Below, in pieces: positions 22,437 through 33,735 of a DNA stretch of 64,000 nucleotides; the first letter of the stretch is position 1, and each line of letters starts with the position of its first letter. Source of the DNA: Isoetes taiwanensis (taxonomy: Eukaryota > Streptophyta > Lycopodiopsida > Isoetales > Isoetaceae); assembly GCA_021234155.1 (NCBI GenBank), contig JAJEKV010000005.1, positions 20,382,089 through 20,446,088 on the forward strand, in the 5' to 3' direction. The notes under the pieces are model-generated. The model searched no databases. It was not told the DNA's origin and saw only the letters and a list, made by a program, of their open reading frames with translations. The translations under genes were made by a program, and so were the position numbers.

Positions 22437-24002
22437 TGTGACGCTCCTTGGACATATACGACCCTCGGACGTATACATACCGGGACTTCCCCATGGCGAC
22501 CAACTCGCCATGAGCAGGGCCCTCCATCTATTTCGGGCCATCTATAATATGAGGTCCGAAAGAAGGTCACGAAGGGGTCATTCGGCCCACGCCTTCAATG
22601 GGGCTCCTACGTCGCGGAAGCGTGAATACAAGGGTTAGCACACAGCATAAATCACATATAAATAACCACCACGAAGGGTGGCACATCCATCCAAATACCA
22701 ACGGCAAAGAATATGCATCTAAACCTAAGAAAACACCCCAAACCCATGGTTCTACCCCCTGTTCAGACTCGGTGAGGATCGGTGACGGCTAGGTCTCAAG
22801 AGATCAGCGAGACAGAATCTTGACATGGCGTTGGGCATAGAACATTGGCTAGGGTTGTCCACTCCATCCCCTCCCCGTGCACACTTTTGCAGATGGGTCA
22901 ATTCACGCTATGGCGTCGCTTATAGCCTTCCAGGAGACGAAGCTCGAGGCATCACCCTGCTGAGCCTACCTGGGGTTCATGAAGTCCCTGTCCTAAGATG
23001 AGGCAGTGTGTCGGGAAGCGCCCCCTTCCGTAATCACGGTGGCTCCATGGGCGAGCTAGAGAATACGTGCCGCCACGACACACCCCCACATTCACATCCG
23101 CTTACTACCGCCCTAAATCTACTCAAAGTGCAAAGGCTCCATGCGGGTCACACCTTCCCACCCAGGTGTCGGACCATGCAGGCCCCCACACGCGGGACCG
23201 CCATCGGGGCCTAGCTCACTATAGAGTCCCAGAGCCTTTTATGTTAGACCCCGCCAACCACTTCACCACTGTTCCTTTTGTGCGGTGCTGCTACGCATTT
23301 TCCTGCATCTATGACCCTGTGGGCTCTTGTGCACAGCCGCAATTAGCGGGATAATACGGGGCTCTATCTAGGAGCATACTACAATAAATAGCCTCTGAGG
23401 TCTCTACCCCCTTAATCCCCCATTTCCAGTAACACTAGGCTAACAACCACCAATCCATCCATTACAAGCGTAACCAGAATAAAATATATAGAGAATCTAC
23501 CTTTACAATCAAGGGTTAGTTCCTACGAGTAAACACGGAGAGAATAGACCAACAACCCAAACGGGTGCCCAACAGGGCTATCCTAGAATTCACAACTACA
23601 CTAGCCACCCACGTATTTCGCTCGACCGTTGTCATTGGGGATCTCCATCTGGGGTCCCGTGTTTAGCTTGTGTGAGATCTGTGGTGGCGCTCAGCCGGGT
23701 CACAAGGGTGGGCTCCACTGCTCAAGGTGAGTTGTGGCTGATATGGGGGTGGTGATCCACCCTATTGACCCCAATTAGCATTATCATGCTAACCAATCGA
23801 GGGTGGCCACGTGGCGCCTTCCCAAACCATAATTAGTAGTTCCTTAATTATAGGTTATTATTGTCAATAATTAAATTAGCATAGCTAATTTAATCCCTTT
23901 TAAGTGAACCCCCTAGGTTCCCATACCCCATGTGGCATATGTATCCTTGGTGACGTGTCAACATATTTATACTTATACCGTATAAATACTTGGAACGTCA
24001 CA
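22437..24002 (-). repeat. LTR1 (3' LTR of the retrotransposon)
   Basis: This 1566-bp LTR starts TGTGACG and ends CGTCACA, so its tips are inverted repeats. The internal side carries the polypurine tract. It differs from LTR2 and LTR3 at AATTAGCATAG (AATTAACATAG in both others) and CATTTCC (TATATCC, CATATCC), which fits it being the partner LTR from before the tandem duplication. Confidence 0.92.
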
Positions 24003-24015
24003 TTCTCCCCTCCTT
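24003..24015 (-). other. Polypurine tract
   Basis: On the minus strand, AAGGAGGGGAGAA abuts the start of the 3' LTR (TGTGACG). This is the expected place and composition for the plus-strand primer of reverse transcription. The second internal copy lacks it, because the duplication junction lies further inside. Confidence 0.85.
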
Positions 24016-24585
24016 AAAGAAATAATGCTGTCCTCAGCATTGAGGTTAGATACAAATATAATAAATGACAATAAGGAAATTCCTTATTTCAGAAGGTAAT
24101 ATATTAAAGCTTTCAAGTTGACAACAGTTTGAGCATCAAAAGTGCAATTTACATCATTATCACAATTAAAAAGTGCAAGGACCAAGGTCCAAGGTCAACA
24201 ACAAACAGAACATGTAGATAACATAAAGCGAAGAAATCGGGTCATCAGCAACCCCCTAACATGGGCCAGTCACGCATCGCTCGGCGCCCAAGCACATGGT
24301 AATATATCAGTTTATATAGATAAAATAATTAGGTTGTGGTTGAAGGGTCCACCCCCTATAAGAAAATAAAAGAAAATTTATCTACAAGGAACCTATCATG
24401 CCTATAGTTCGCAGTTCATTGTGGCGTAAGGAATGGTCAGGTTCCTATTATAGCCAAGATGAACGCGGCTATGAACTACATGCTTTACAAGCAGTTCGCG
24501 GTCATGTCCACATTGACAGTACACCACGTCCTAAGGAACACAGAGGTGATCCCATCATCGGTAACCGTTGTTAACTACGATGCAT

Positions 24586-24780
24586 CTACCCCTCTACATA
24601 TTCTCGGCGAATCAAGTCCTCAAGCTTACCGCCGGGAGCGGGGTTGATAGCATCGTTGATGGTGCGGCCTTGAGATTGTTGCATAAAATCTGGATAGTGC
24701 TTCTCAAGGTCTGCTTCCATCACCCACGTAGCATCCTCCACCGGCAAGTGCTTCCACTTGACCAGGTATTGCAACTTTTG
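24586..24780 (-). pseudogene. Chromodomain, copy 1
   Basis: The frame shows YLVKWKHLPVEDATWVMEAD followed by LEKHYPDF, a clear chromodomain. In the family this module follows integrase and directs insertion to marked chromatin. The aromatic cage is partly visible (Y at the start, W of KWKHL, W of ATWV). It is separated from the integrase C-terminal domain by a frame change. The copy at 35920-36100 has further changes. Confidence 0.85.
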
Positions 24781-24798
24781 AGTCCTCCCGAAGTCGTT

Positions 24799-25095
24799 TT
24801 ATAAGCCCCGGCAAAGGAGAGCTTCGTGCACTATCTCGAATTGCCTTCTGTCATTTCGAGGAGGTTGGGGTTTCCAAAACCTCCTCGGGATCGGGGGTGT
24901 GTTGTTTCGTGAAGACTCACGTGGAAGACCTTGTGGATCTTGACGGGCGGGCGGGGATCCAAGCGATATGCTTGTTCTCCAATACGCTCCGGTGATTTTG
25001 AATGGTCCCGCCCATCTGGGCGCTAACTTCTTGCAGTTACCAATTTTAAGCTTGGCTTGTTTTACCTTGATTTTAAGCCAAACTGATTCGCCCAC
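24799..25095 (-). pseudogene. Integrase C-terminal domain, copy 1
   Basis: The frame reads GESVWLKIKVKQAKLKIGN, then KLAPRWAGPFKITG, the GPY/F-type module of Ty3/gypsy integrases that links the catalytic core to the chromodomain. After this the frame decays (two short shifts) towards the HKVFHVSLL-equivalent region. Confidence 0.85.
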
Positions 25096-25239
25096 TTGGA
25101 AGATTCGTGGGGTTCTGTGTTTATCCGCTACACTTTTTCGGCATTTGCGTGCCTAACAAGTAACCACGAACCTCTTCAACTAAGGCTTGCATTTCCAAAA
25201 GGAGTTGGGAGACCTCCACTTTAGAAAGCAGGGGTTATG

Positions 25240-26000
25240 CAGTGTGCGGAGTAAGGCATTGATAACCATAGTTTATCATGAAAGGAGACATGCCGAAGAC
25301 TCACGTTTCATCTTTGTTATAGGCAAACTCAACAAGGTAAATATAGTCAGCCCATTGGGATTGCTTACTCCACACATAACTTCGTAGCATATCCTCTATA
25401 ATCCGATTGGTACGTTCTGTCTGACCATCCGTCTGAGGATGATAAGCTGTGCTCATAGCAAGCTTGGTCTGTATGGTGGTGAAGAAATCTTTCCAAAATG
25501 CACTTACAAATTTGGGATCTCGTAATGATACAATGACCCGTGGCATTCCGTGCAATCCCGAAGATCTCCTTTGCAAAAGCAGAAAGCAAGATCAAAGGCG
25601 GTGTCCGTGGGTGCGACATGGCAAGAAATGAGCCATTTTCGACAATTTGTCGACCACTACCATTAACGCATCATATCCACGAAGAGTACGTGGAAGGCCC
25701 ACAATGAAATCCATGGTTATCACTTCCCACTTAGCGTTGGGTACATCCAGAGGTTGCAATTCTCCTGGAGTCCTTAATTGTTCTACCTTGGTCTCACCGA
25801 CATACTTGACAATCGCTTAATGTACCGGCAAATGTCCTTCTTCATTGAAGGCCAAAAATAACCGGAGCGGATCTTTAAAGTAGGTCTTCATAAAACCCGT
25901 GATGTCCAGCCTATAGGGTCACGCGGTCATGGAGGATTAACTCACGACTCCCCGAAGTCGAGGTACACACAACTTATCCTTTGCGGATGATACAACAAAT
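25240..26000 (-). pseudogene. Integrase catalytic core and zinc finger region, copy 1
   Basis: The best part is 25576-25301: GMPRVIVSLRDPKFVSAFWK, then STAYHPQTDGQTERTNRI and LVEFAYN. The second Asp of the D,D-35-E triad is in LRDPKF and the Glu in QTERTN, 35 residues apart in the family. The first Asp region (DALMVVVD equivalent, about 25640-25690) and the zinc-binding region (about 25800-25980) are present in shifted frames. Integrase joins element cDNA to chromosomal DNA in the nucleus. Confidence 0.85.
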
Positions 26001-26500
26001 TGCCCTTTCTTATATGAACGGAAAAGCTTCGCTGCTTCTTTATCCGTGGCGCGCCTCCTCATTTCAACTAGCCTGCATTTCACGTAACTCAGGATCCGTG
26101 GCCAAAAGTCTCCACGACTGCTTGCCAAACTCACTTGTGAGTGTCGAAATTGCATTACAATGAACTGCTACAATGATGGCGTGGATAATGCATCCAACCA
26201 CATTGTGCTTCCGTGCTTATAATGATCTCAAAATCATATTCTTCAAGAAATTCCATCCATCCCTTCCGACGGAGGTTGAGATTGGGTTGGGTGGTCAAAA
26301 CATCGAGACTTTGATGATTCAGGTCCAACGAACCTTCTACCAAGGGGTAGTGTTCTCCATTATTCGCAGCCAACAACAGCCTAGCAATTCCCGGTCATGG
26401 TAGGATATCGCTGTCTGCCTCATTCATTTTCTTTGAATCATAAGCAATAACCTCCCTCCCCGCAGATTAGAACCCCACCAGTGGGCGCATTTTACCGGGC
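26000..26500 (-). pseudogene. RNase H domain, copy 1
   Basis: At 26376-26155 the frame contains HYPLVEGSLDLNHQSLDVLT, then RRKGWMEFLEEYDFEI. This corresponds to the end of the Ty3/gypsy RNase H domain (the DHKSL...W...L..YDFEI block). Upstream parts are in other frames. The enzyme would degrade RNA in the RNA-DNA hybrid during reverse transcription. Confidence 0.8.
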
Positions 26501-27400
26501 ATCTATGGCTACTAGTTTATCCCTTATCGATCGGGCAACGGAGAACTAAAAACGAGGTTAAGGCATCTTTGCCGGAAACTTCCCGAACCTTAGTCTTCTG
26601 CTCCATCCATCCTTCACCTTCTCATGCTTGGTAAGATTTGTAAGAGGGGCTGCAATCCTTGCAAAATCCTTTACAAATTTTCGGTGGTAGTATCCTCGCT
26701 AACCCCAAGAAATCATGGACTTTGAGACATTCCTGAATAGGCCATTCCCTTACAGCTGCCTATCTTTGCGTGATCTGGGCTCACGGCTGAAATAATATGA
26801 CCCAAGTAATTCCACCTTCGAGTGGCAAACTTGCACTTAGAGAACTTTGGGCAAAAGCTGATGACGCCTTAGTTTTGTAGAGCCAATTTAAGATGTTTCT
26901 CATGCTCTTTTCTAGAGTCTTATCAGAGATGAGAATGTCGCCAAAGAAAATAACAACAAAGTCATCAAGTATTGCCTGAAAACATCATTCATCAATCGCA
27001 TAAACGTTGCGGGGCATTAGTTAATCCGAGAAAGGCATAATCACAGAACTCAACGCCCATATCTAGTGCGAGAAAAGCAGATTTATGGATGTCTTCCCTT
27101 TAATTCTTATCTGATGGTATCCTGAGCGAAGATCAATCTTGAGAAATACTTGGCCCTCGTAACCCATCCATTTGGATCATCTCGCCCTTGGCAAAGCATA
27201 GCGATTTTTGATAGTATGCTTGTTGAGTTGCCGATAATCAATACATTCTCAAGGAGCCGCCCTTTTCTTCACAAAAGAATAGGGGCCAAAGGGCTAAAAC
27301 ACTAGGTCTAATAAAACCTAGGTTTAGCAGCTCTGAAGTTGTTTCTTAAGCTCGCCCATACCGAAGACCCATACTAGGGCACTGTGGCCTCGCTGGTAGG
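26500..27400 (-). pseudogene. Reverse transcriptase domain, copy 1
   Basis: Frame pieces include FVVIFFGDIL near 26960-26925, the equivalent of the catalytic FFDDI motif, preceded by RLMNDVF. Downstream there is a KHEKEG connection block. The sequence here reads FFGDI where two Asp residues are normal; copy 2 reads differently again, so either both are mutated or the site is miscalled (it contains a CG). The domain is split over several frames. Confidence 0.8.
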
Positions 27401-27604
27401 CTTAGTACCGCTCTAAAGCTATCTCACATTCTACCCCTAAAAGGAGGAAGCTTCCTCGATTTCACCGGGAAGAGATCATTAAATTGTCCGGATAAGGTGG
27501 CGCATCCCTCCCGTAAGGTGTCAATTACTTGCTTCGCTTAGAGTCCCACCTAATGGAAGCAAGTCCGATAAGGCGTAGGAGCTTTTGCTTGCTTATAGCT
27601 CTAT

Positions 27605-27985
27605 CTAACTCATCGGATGGACATAGAACGTGATGATAGGGTTGAATGGTTCACCTTTATAGTTACGCTGGCCCATTTGTCGCAGTGCTGAAGGTAACTT
27701 CTCTCTTCTCGCTAGCCTATGCTGGCTTTTGCATGCCAAGAATTCCATCCCAACAATGAGGTCATATTTGCTAATATCCATTAGCTCGCCCATAGCAACC
27801 GTGCGCCCGGCAACTCCATGATCCTTAGATTGATGCGATCTAATTATGAGTATGTCGTTAACCTTACCATCAAGCAAAGTGACAGCCTCGGGTTGTGACC
27901 TTAGGGTTTCCGGGCCAGACCCGGGGCCATTCTAGGAGAAGCAAAATTATGTGTACTCCCCGTATCCATAAGAATTACAAAAAGG
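27605..27985 (-). pseudogene. Aspartic protease domain, copy 1
   Basis: The active-site region is at about 27978-27935 (FVILMDTGSTHNFASPRM in one frame), with the catalytic Asp-Thr-Gly. The C-terminal end of the domain is at 27877-27605, with DISKYDLIVGMEFLACK, the family's YDVILGMDFL block. It would cut the Gag-Pol polyprotein. Confidence 0.85.
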
Positions 27986-28079
27986 CTTACCGGCATACTG
28001 GCCTATGGTGGAAATGATGCTATCGTATTTCAAAGACAAGCGCTTATAGCCGCAAAGATATGAGACGACTGAATGGTCT

Positions 28080-28950
28080 CGAGCGCCCCTCGCCGCCAGT
28101 AATGTTGACTCAATATCGCCCCGCCGCGTCGGCCATGGCCTGCCGGGCCCGGTAATATATGGGCAAACCGCATGAAGTGTCCAGGCCTCATACACCTCGT
28201 AACATGCTTTATCCCTACGCGCAAACTGCTCCCTCGCCTCTTTTAGGAATGGATCAGAAGAGGTTTCAACTTCCACAAAGATTGTTCTCGCTTATCCGGG
28301 CGGTTAAAAGTTTAATTTCTTCTCCTCGCTAATCGTGAAGAAAGTTCGGCCGAGGGCCCCGGACTTGCAGCCGGGTTTGTAAGGTGGACGGGCCGTGGGC
28401 TGCGAGTAAGGAGCAGACGCCGGATATCCATTCCTTGGTATGTCCTCCTCGAGGCTCAATGCTTTAGCCTCTATTTTTCGCGAATCGATTTCGGTCGATG
28501 GCCTTAACCATCCGCTTGATCGATGGTGCCAAACCCTCAATATAGCCTCCACCGCTCTTTTCTCATTCATACTGTGTACATATACCTCAGCGCATAAACT
28601 CATCCGCGGTAAGCCTCGCAGATGACATACTTTCTTCCGCTTCCAACCTCAGAAAGTTCGATTCATGGCATTTATAAAAACGGGCACATAATGCATTTGA
28701 AGGCCTTGGCAAACTTTCCGGGTTGCATCTAGCCTCGCCCGGGATGTTTGGTTCGCATAGCCCTTCCACCAAATACGGGCAGCTCCTAGAAGGTTTGTGG
28801 TGGCAACCTTTTCGTATCCTTTTCTTGCCATGCCAGGACCCGGCCAACTCCTTCATTTTGCCCGCCTGGGATTCGTGATTCAAGCCCTTCCCTAGATTTC
28901 CATCAACCGGGCCAATTTCCTATTCTTCCATATACTAGTTATGGCTGTAT
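28080..28950 (-). pseudogene. Gag region with CCHC remnant, copy 1
   Basis: Several frames carry Gag blocks: NLLGAARIWWKGYANQTSRA and YVPVFINAMNRTF (capsid-type retrotransposon Gag), then SNFLRLEAEESMS, a basic Pro-rich linker, and a nucleocapsid piece with CYEVYEAWTLHAVCP, which looks like a zinc knuckle damaged by indels. Gag packages the element RNA. No single frame spans the domain. Confidence 0.75.
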
Positions 28951-28999
28951 CAATCTCCTTTGGAGATACTCTTTATCTCGGGCGCTTTGCATGGCCACC

Positions 29000-31900
29000 G
29001 TGATGATGCGATGATCTGTGATGACAATCATGGGCAGACTTTTGAGGAGGTGGCACCGCCCCGAGGAGTCTGGGTCATGAGGGACCTCTTCGCGACGCGT
29101 ACGTGGATCGTTCGTGGTGGGACGGCCGGGGCTGCGGGTGTGGATTCAGCGGCAACGGAGGTAACTCCTGCATCCGGCGTACATGCGGTGGTGGGTTAGC
29201 ATGCAAGACGTGAGGCCTGTAATTCGCTTAACCGCTTTTTCATCAGCATCAATTCTTGTTCGGGTGTTAATTGACTTGTAATTTGAGGGTGTATCGCTGT
29301 GCCGCTAAGGCCCCGCCTATATTAAAATAAGATGATATAAGAACATTTACAGCGCATAACAAGTGGCCATACAACAATATTTTTAAGTCGGTCGAAAGAA
29401 CAAAGCGAACACGAAAACCCAATGAAAAATTTTAATTACAAGTGAAGTAACGGTTACATGCAAGAGCTTGACATCGACAGTAATTATGACTTATAGTTAT
29501 ATATAATACATACATGGACCCGGAGCACGCCATTTTCCTAGTCATAGTGAAGCATAGGAACACACAAACCGTAATCAAGGCTTAAGGGTTTGCGAGGATA
29601 CATGACGGCATAGCATAACACTTCACGCATACCGACGAAGCTTGTAACGCCCAAGCCCCGATAATAACGGGTTGATAATCCCTGGGGGCTAATAATCAAG
29701 GTTGAAGAGCCTTCGCAAAGGCGTAGAAGATTTGCCGAGATGATCATTAGCATCCTCAAAAGCCTCATGTGGGGTCATATTCCAATAATCCCGGCACGGA
29801 AAGAGTCCATTTCGGATCATCGTAGTTTCTCAAGAAGAGTAACTATTTCCATCCCCTTGTCGATCATAAGGTTGTTCCGCACCCTAAGCTCCGCTTATCT
29901 CATCGCCAACTTCCCGCGGCTGATACCGCTGTATCGCTCCCCCCATAGTCCCCGCTGAGGAGGTCCCCTGCTCATCTCTCCTTATCCGATGTTATCCTAT
30001 CTTCATACCATGAAAGGCTTTTCTAAAGCGGGCTGCGAATGAGTATATAATACTAACATTTCCGTGAGGCTTAATAACTTGTCATGGAAGAGGCTTATTC
30101 AAAAATTGTATTGGCATTATGTATGGACTGATACAATAAGGAGGAATCACATCACGAAAGTAATAACCATTTTTTTAAAACAACAGTGGATTTCAAAGGC
30201 AAAATACATAAGACAATAATTTAGAGTTGAACTCCTCGCCCATTGGGCCCAGGAGGTGGACGATAACGCGATCAAAGTGGCGCCAGGGCTGTAGTAAAGG
30301 GGCGGCTCGAAGCTGTCGCCGCCTCGTGATAAGCAGTAGCCAAAGGCCACACAAGGAGGTTGATGCGCAGCCCGCCACGCCTCCCAACGCCGCATAGCCA
30401 AATTCTACGGACCGTGAAAGTAATAGTGGTGACATGATAATCAATCTTCTATGGCCCGCCAGAGTAGCTATGGCTCGGGCGCCCACCAAGAAGTCAAGAT
30501 GGCCCTAAATTCTTGAAAAGAACAAGACTCTCCTTGGCGAAAGCCGAGAAAGAATCGGCCACATGGTTGCCCATGGCCCTAACTTGAGGGTCTGGGTGGA
30601 GGTCTCACCTTCCTTCTCCAAGGCCGATGGGGAGCTTCTTCTTCTTCTTTTCTCTCATCCCTAAGCGGGTGACCTTTGGTGGTCCCAAAGGTCTTCCCTT
30701 GCCTTGACCCCTCTACCATAGTGATTTGCAGAGGCGGATCTTGAAGGAGGGACTTGTCGGGCACGCAAATTGCTTCCTTCCCGAGAGGTGGGGGTTTTTC
30801 AGCTAGCAAGTACTCGGCCAGGTTGCATGTAAGAGTCTCAACGGCTCTTGTTCCTCGGCCGATATGCCAATAGGCTCTCTAGCCGTGGTAGGTTGGGCGC
30901 CATCGGTGTAGTGAAGTCGATGAAGTCATCTTGGCAATATTCTCCGCAAGATCATAGAGAACTCTATTCTTTCCCGGCGACCCCGCGAAGAACATGGTAC
31001 CCACATAATATCGCGTGATCCAAGTACCTTTGATCATTCAGGAGTACCGAGGGAGAAGGTTTAACCCTTCAAGTTTAGGGCCGCCGCATTGGTAGGGCTT
31101 CTCGTAGCAAGTTCCTTCCATCTCACAAAACTCGCCATCATCGTTTTAACTTCGGCTATCTTCGGTCGGGGCGTGAGGTGTGGAAGAACGCCGCCAGGAT
31201 CTCCTCATCTCTTCTATGTAATCGGTCCATAATGATGGCTGCAAATCGGGCCTCAAAACAGTTTCCCCGACCTATTGTGGCAATAGGAGGTCATTCCTCG
31301 CCTGATGCTTTTGATGACGCATGCATGATCATCACCCCCAACATCTGGGTAAGGGTGGAAATCGAGGTAAAGCCGATCATCGCTATCATTACCAACGATG
31401 CGCACAATCTCCTCTCCGAGAACCAAGGAAGGCGTAATAACTGGTGGGCCTGCATGTTGAGATAAGATCTACCGCCGGCAGTTGTGTAGGGTGAAGAAAG
31501 AAAGGGAACCGCAGGGTCCCAATGCTCCTCCCCACATACCATCCGGTGGTTGGGCGAAAGCCATGAAGAGTGAAGGAAGGAGGAGAAAGGAGGCGCCGAA
31601 CAAGAAGGAAATGAAACCCTAATGGCCAAAAGGGTTTTATACTTTTTGGCACGCTTCCCAAAAATCATTATTAAAATTATTATTTATTTAATAATACTTA
31701 TATTTCCCAAAAAAATGTTTTTTTTTTTTAATTCACAACCCAAAATGGGACTAGTACATGGATAAGTTACAAAATTTTACAAAAAAAAAACGGTTGTGTC
31801 ATCATCTAAATTTCGATCCTTTTCTTCACAAAACCGGTCCTTGGGCATAGTGACCCGCCAAGATGTATGGCGCATGTTAAGTTAAGGCTAATTAAAAGCT

Positions 31901-33700
31901 CAATCAGGTACGGCAGCTTCCTGAAGGCAAGGATCGCAAAAAGCTTGAAACCGCGAAGTCGGTCTTGAATTCTTGAGTTTATCTCCCCGCACAAGTCAGC
32001 TGAAAGGAAGTTTGGATTAATGGCTGTAGTCTTTCGATACTTCATGGCGATCTCCCCGAAGAGCGTCAGAACCAGGTCGGGGCTTCCAGGGCTTAAGGGT
32101 CGCCTTTGAGCGACGGGAATGGATTTCCTCCGTCAAGGATGCTTTGTGCGCCTAATGACATCAACTCCCTTTCCTTCGAGCCGATGTCTTTATGATCTGC
32201 ATCCGCTGGGTGGGGCCAGGTCTTGTAGTACACCCCACCCTAACCGGCCAGATTTGGTCCTTTTTAGCCTCCCGGCCACGCCCTGCCGGGTTGCTGTGGG
32301 TTGACCCCCTTGGTTCACATCCGGTTTGTTCGATTCCAACGGCTCGGAATCGCACCTAGGTCCTCGCTGCCTATCATCAAAATTCTTGCCGCCGCTTCCT
32401 CCCGGCCGATGGCCTAGCCGCTTTCCTCGTCCAGTTTCACTTTGCTGGCTATGGGAGTCTTCGGCTTCCTTTAGAGCCGCTTCGCTCTTCAGCGCCCCGC
32501 CTCTCCAAACGCACTTTAAAATGCCGGCAATCAAGATGATACCGGGTCCGCCGGGTTCCAAGATATCTTCTTGGACGGATTCCGATGGCAATCGTTGAAC
32601 CGGGCTTTAACATTTTCAAAAAATGAAACCTGTTGAGGCTTTCATTCCAAGAAAAGGTGGAAGGTTAAAGTATCCCTGGTAGGTGGCATAACCTAATTCT
32701 CCCCAAATAGTAAAACGATCCATCCTTAGGGTCCGTGGAGCTCGCTATTTGCGTGTCTTATCCGGGCGATGCATGATCCTTCCGAAGCTTTGCTCCTAAA
32801 CTAAGCTCCACAGGGTCTTCATCCGGTCCCCGCCAGGATAAACATAACACAGCCCATGCACGGTCCGGGCCGTCTAACCAGAGTGTAATCCCGACCGCTT
32901 CATTTAGCTTGAGGAGGGAAGCGCCGCTGAAGTGGAAAATAGGGTAGGGGACTCCGGCCCCTCTACAAAGTGTTTTGACAAAAGGTTAAGAATGATATCT
33001 ATTATTGGGTCCCTCGCCCCCTAGATGCTCAACCAAGGCAGCAAAACAACTGATATAATGCTCAGCCTTCTTCAGATCTACGGGTCGCCTTGAAGCTGCA
33101 TGTCGCACTTGGTAGGATCCTTCGCCAACCGGGCGGCGCCGAGGGGTGGGTAGGGCAAGTGCAAGGGAGGGGCGCTGAGGTCGGGTTATGGATTTGAGCT
33201 TAAGTCCGCGGCTATGGCGTAAAGGGTGTTCGTGAGAAAATACACACCTAAAAAGATATTTCAAAATTCAAATTTAACTTTTAACTTTTATTAAATTTTT
33301 CAAAAAATTTTTTTTTTTAAAAAAAAAAAATTAGAACAGCGCCAGATAAAAATACGCCTGACCGGGGCGACATGGTTTATATCGCCGCTTATTTTCAAAA
33401 GAAAAACACCCTCGGATACCTCATTTCCTTTTTGTTTTTCGCTACCGTTGTCCGCTTTTTCCTGGAGACGTTCCCCTAGGGTATTTGAGAGGTGTCTCGA
33501 TCCATTGAGCCATTTTCGCCTTCATCCGCCTACCTAATAAAAGTTATGGCTCAAACTGGGTCCTCCAAAACTTAGACTTTGGAATTTACAAATTGCTACC
33601 TTAACCTAGCACTCAAATCAAACATAAAAGACTTTAAACAATCACTCTTGCTTAATTTCTCCTAACTAACAACTAGCGAAGTTAGGGTTTGAAGGCTATG
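29000..33700 (-). pseudogene. Extra 5' region of the retrotransposon with broken ORFs
   Basis: About 4.7 kb lies between the PBS and gag, far more than a usual leader. Coding-like pieces recur in both copies in the same order (from the 5' side): a YQVRHAA...ALVEHLG segment (33264-32986), a Gly/Arg-rich piece (32591-32190), a segment near 31470-31180, a DLAEYCQDDFIDFTTP segment (about 30960-30890; partly out of frame here but clear in copy 2 at about 42250-42180), and RKTFGT with a Glu/Lys-rich run (30809-30579). I do not recognise the family. It may be an additional ORF ahead of gag, or captured host sequence. Confidence 0.5.
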
Positions 33701-33720
33701 ATTTCCGAAACCTAAATCAC

Positions 33721-33733
33721 TGCTCGATACCAC
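33721..33733 (-). other. Primer-binding site, copy 1
   Basis: On the minus strand the sequence directly inside LTR2 reads TGGTATCGAGCA; copy 2 reads TGGTATCGAGAGCC. Both resemble the complement of the 3' end of plant initiator tRNA-Met (TGGTATCAGAGC). The differences lie in a CG/CAG context. Confidence 0.75.
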
Positions 33734-33735
33734 CG

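Noticed and set aside
22438-23354. Plus-strand frames inside LTR1 and their counterparts in LTR2 and LTR3
   Set aside because: They are antisense to the element, are not kept open in the other LTR copies and show no domain.
32986-33264. Possible integral gene of the host between the LTRs
   Set aside because: The same segment recurs in the second unit and lies between PBS and gag, so it belongs to the element.
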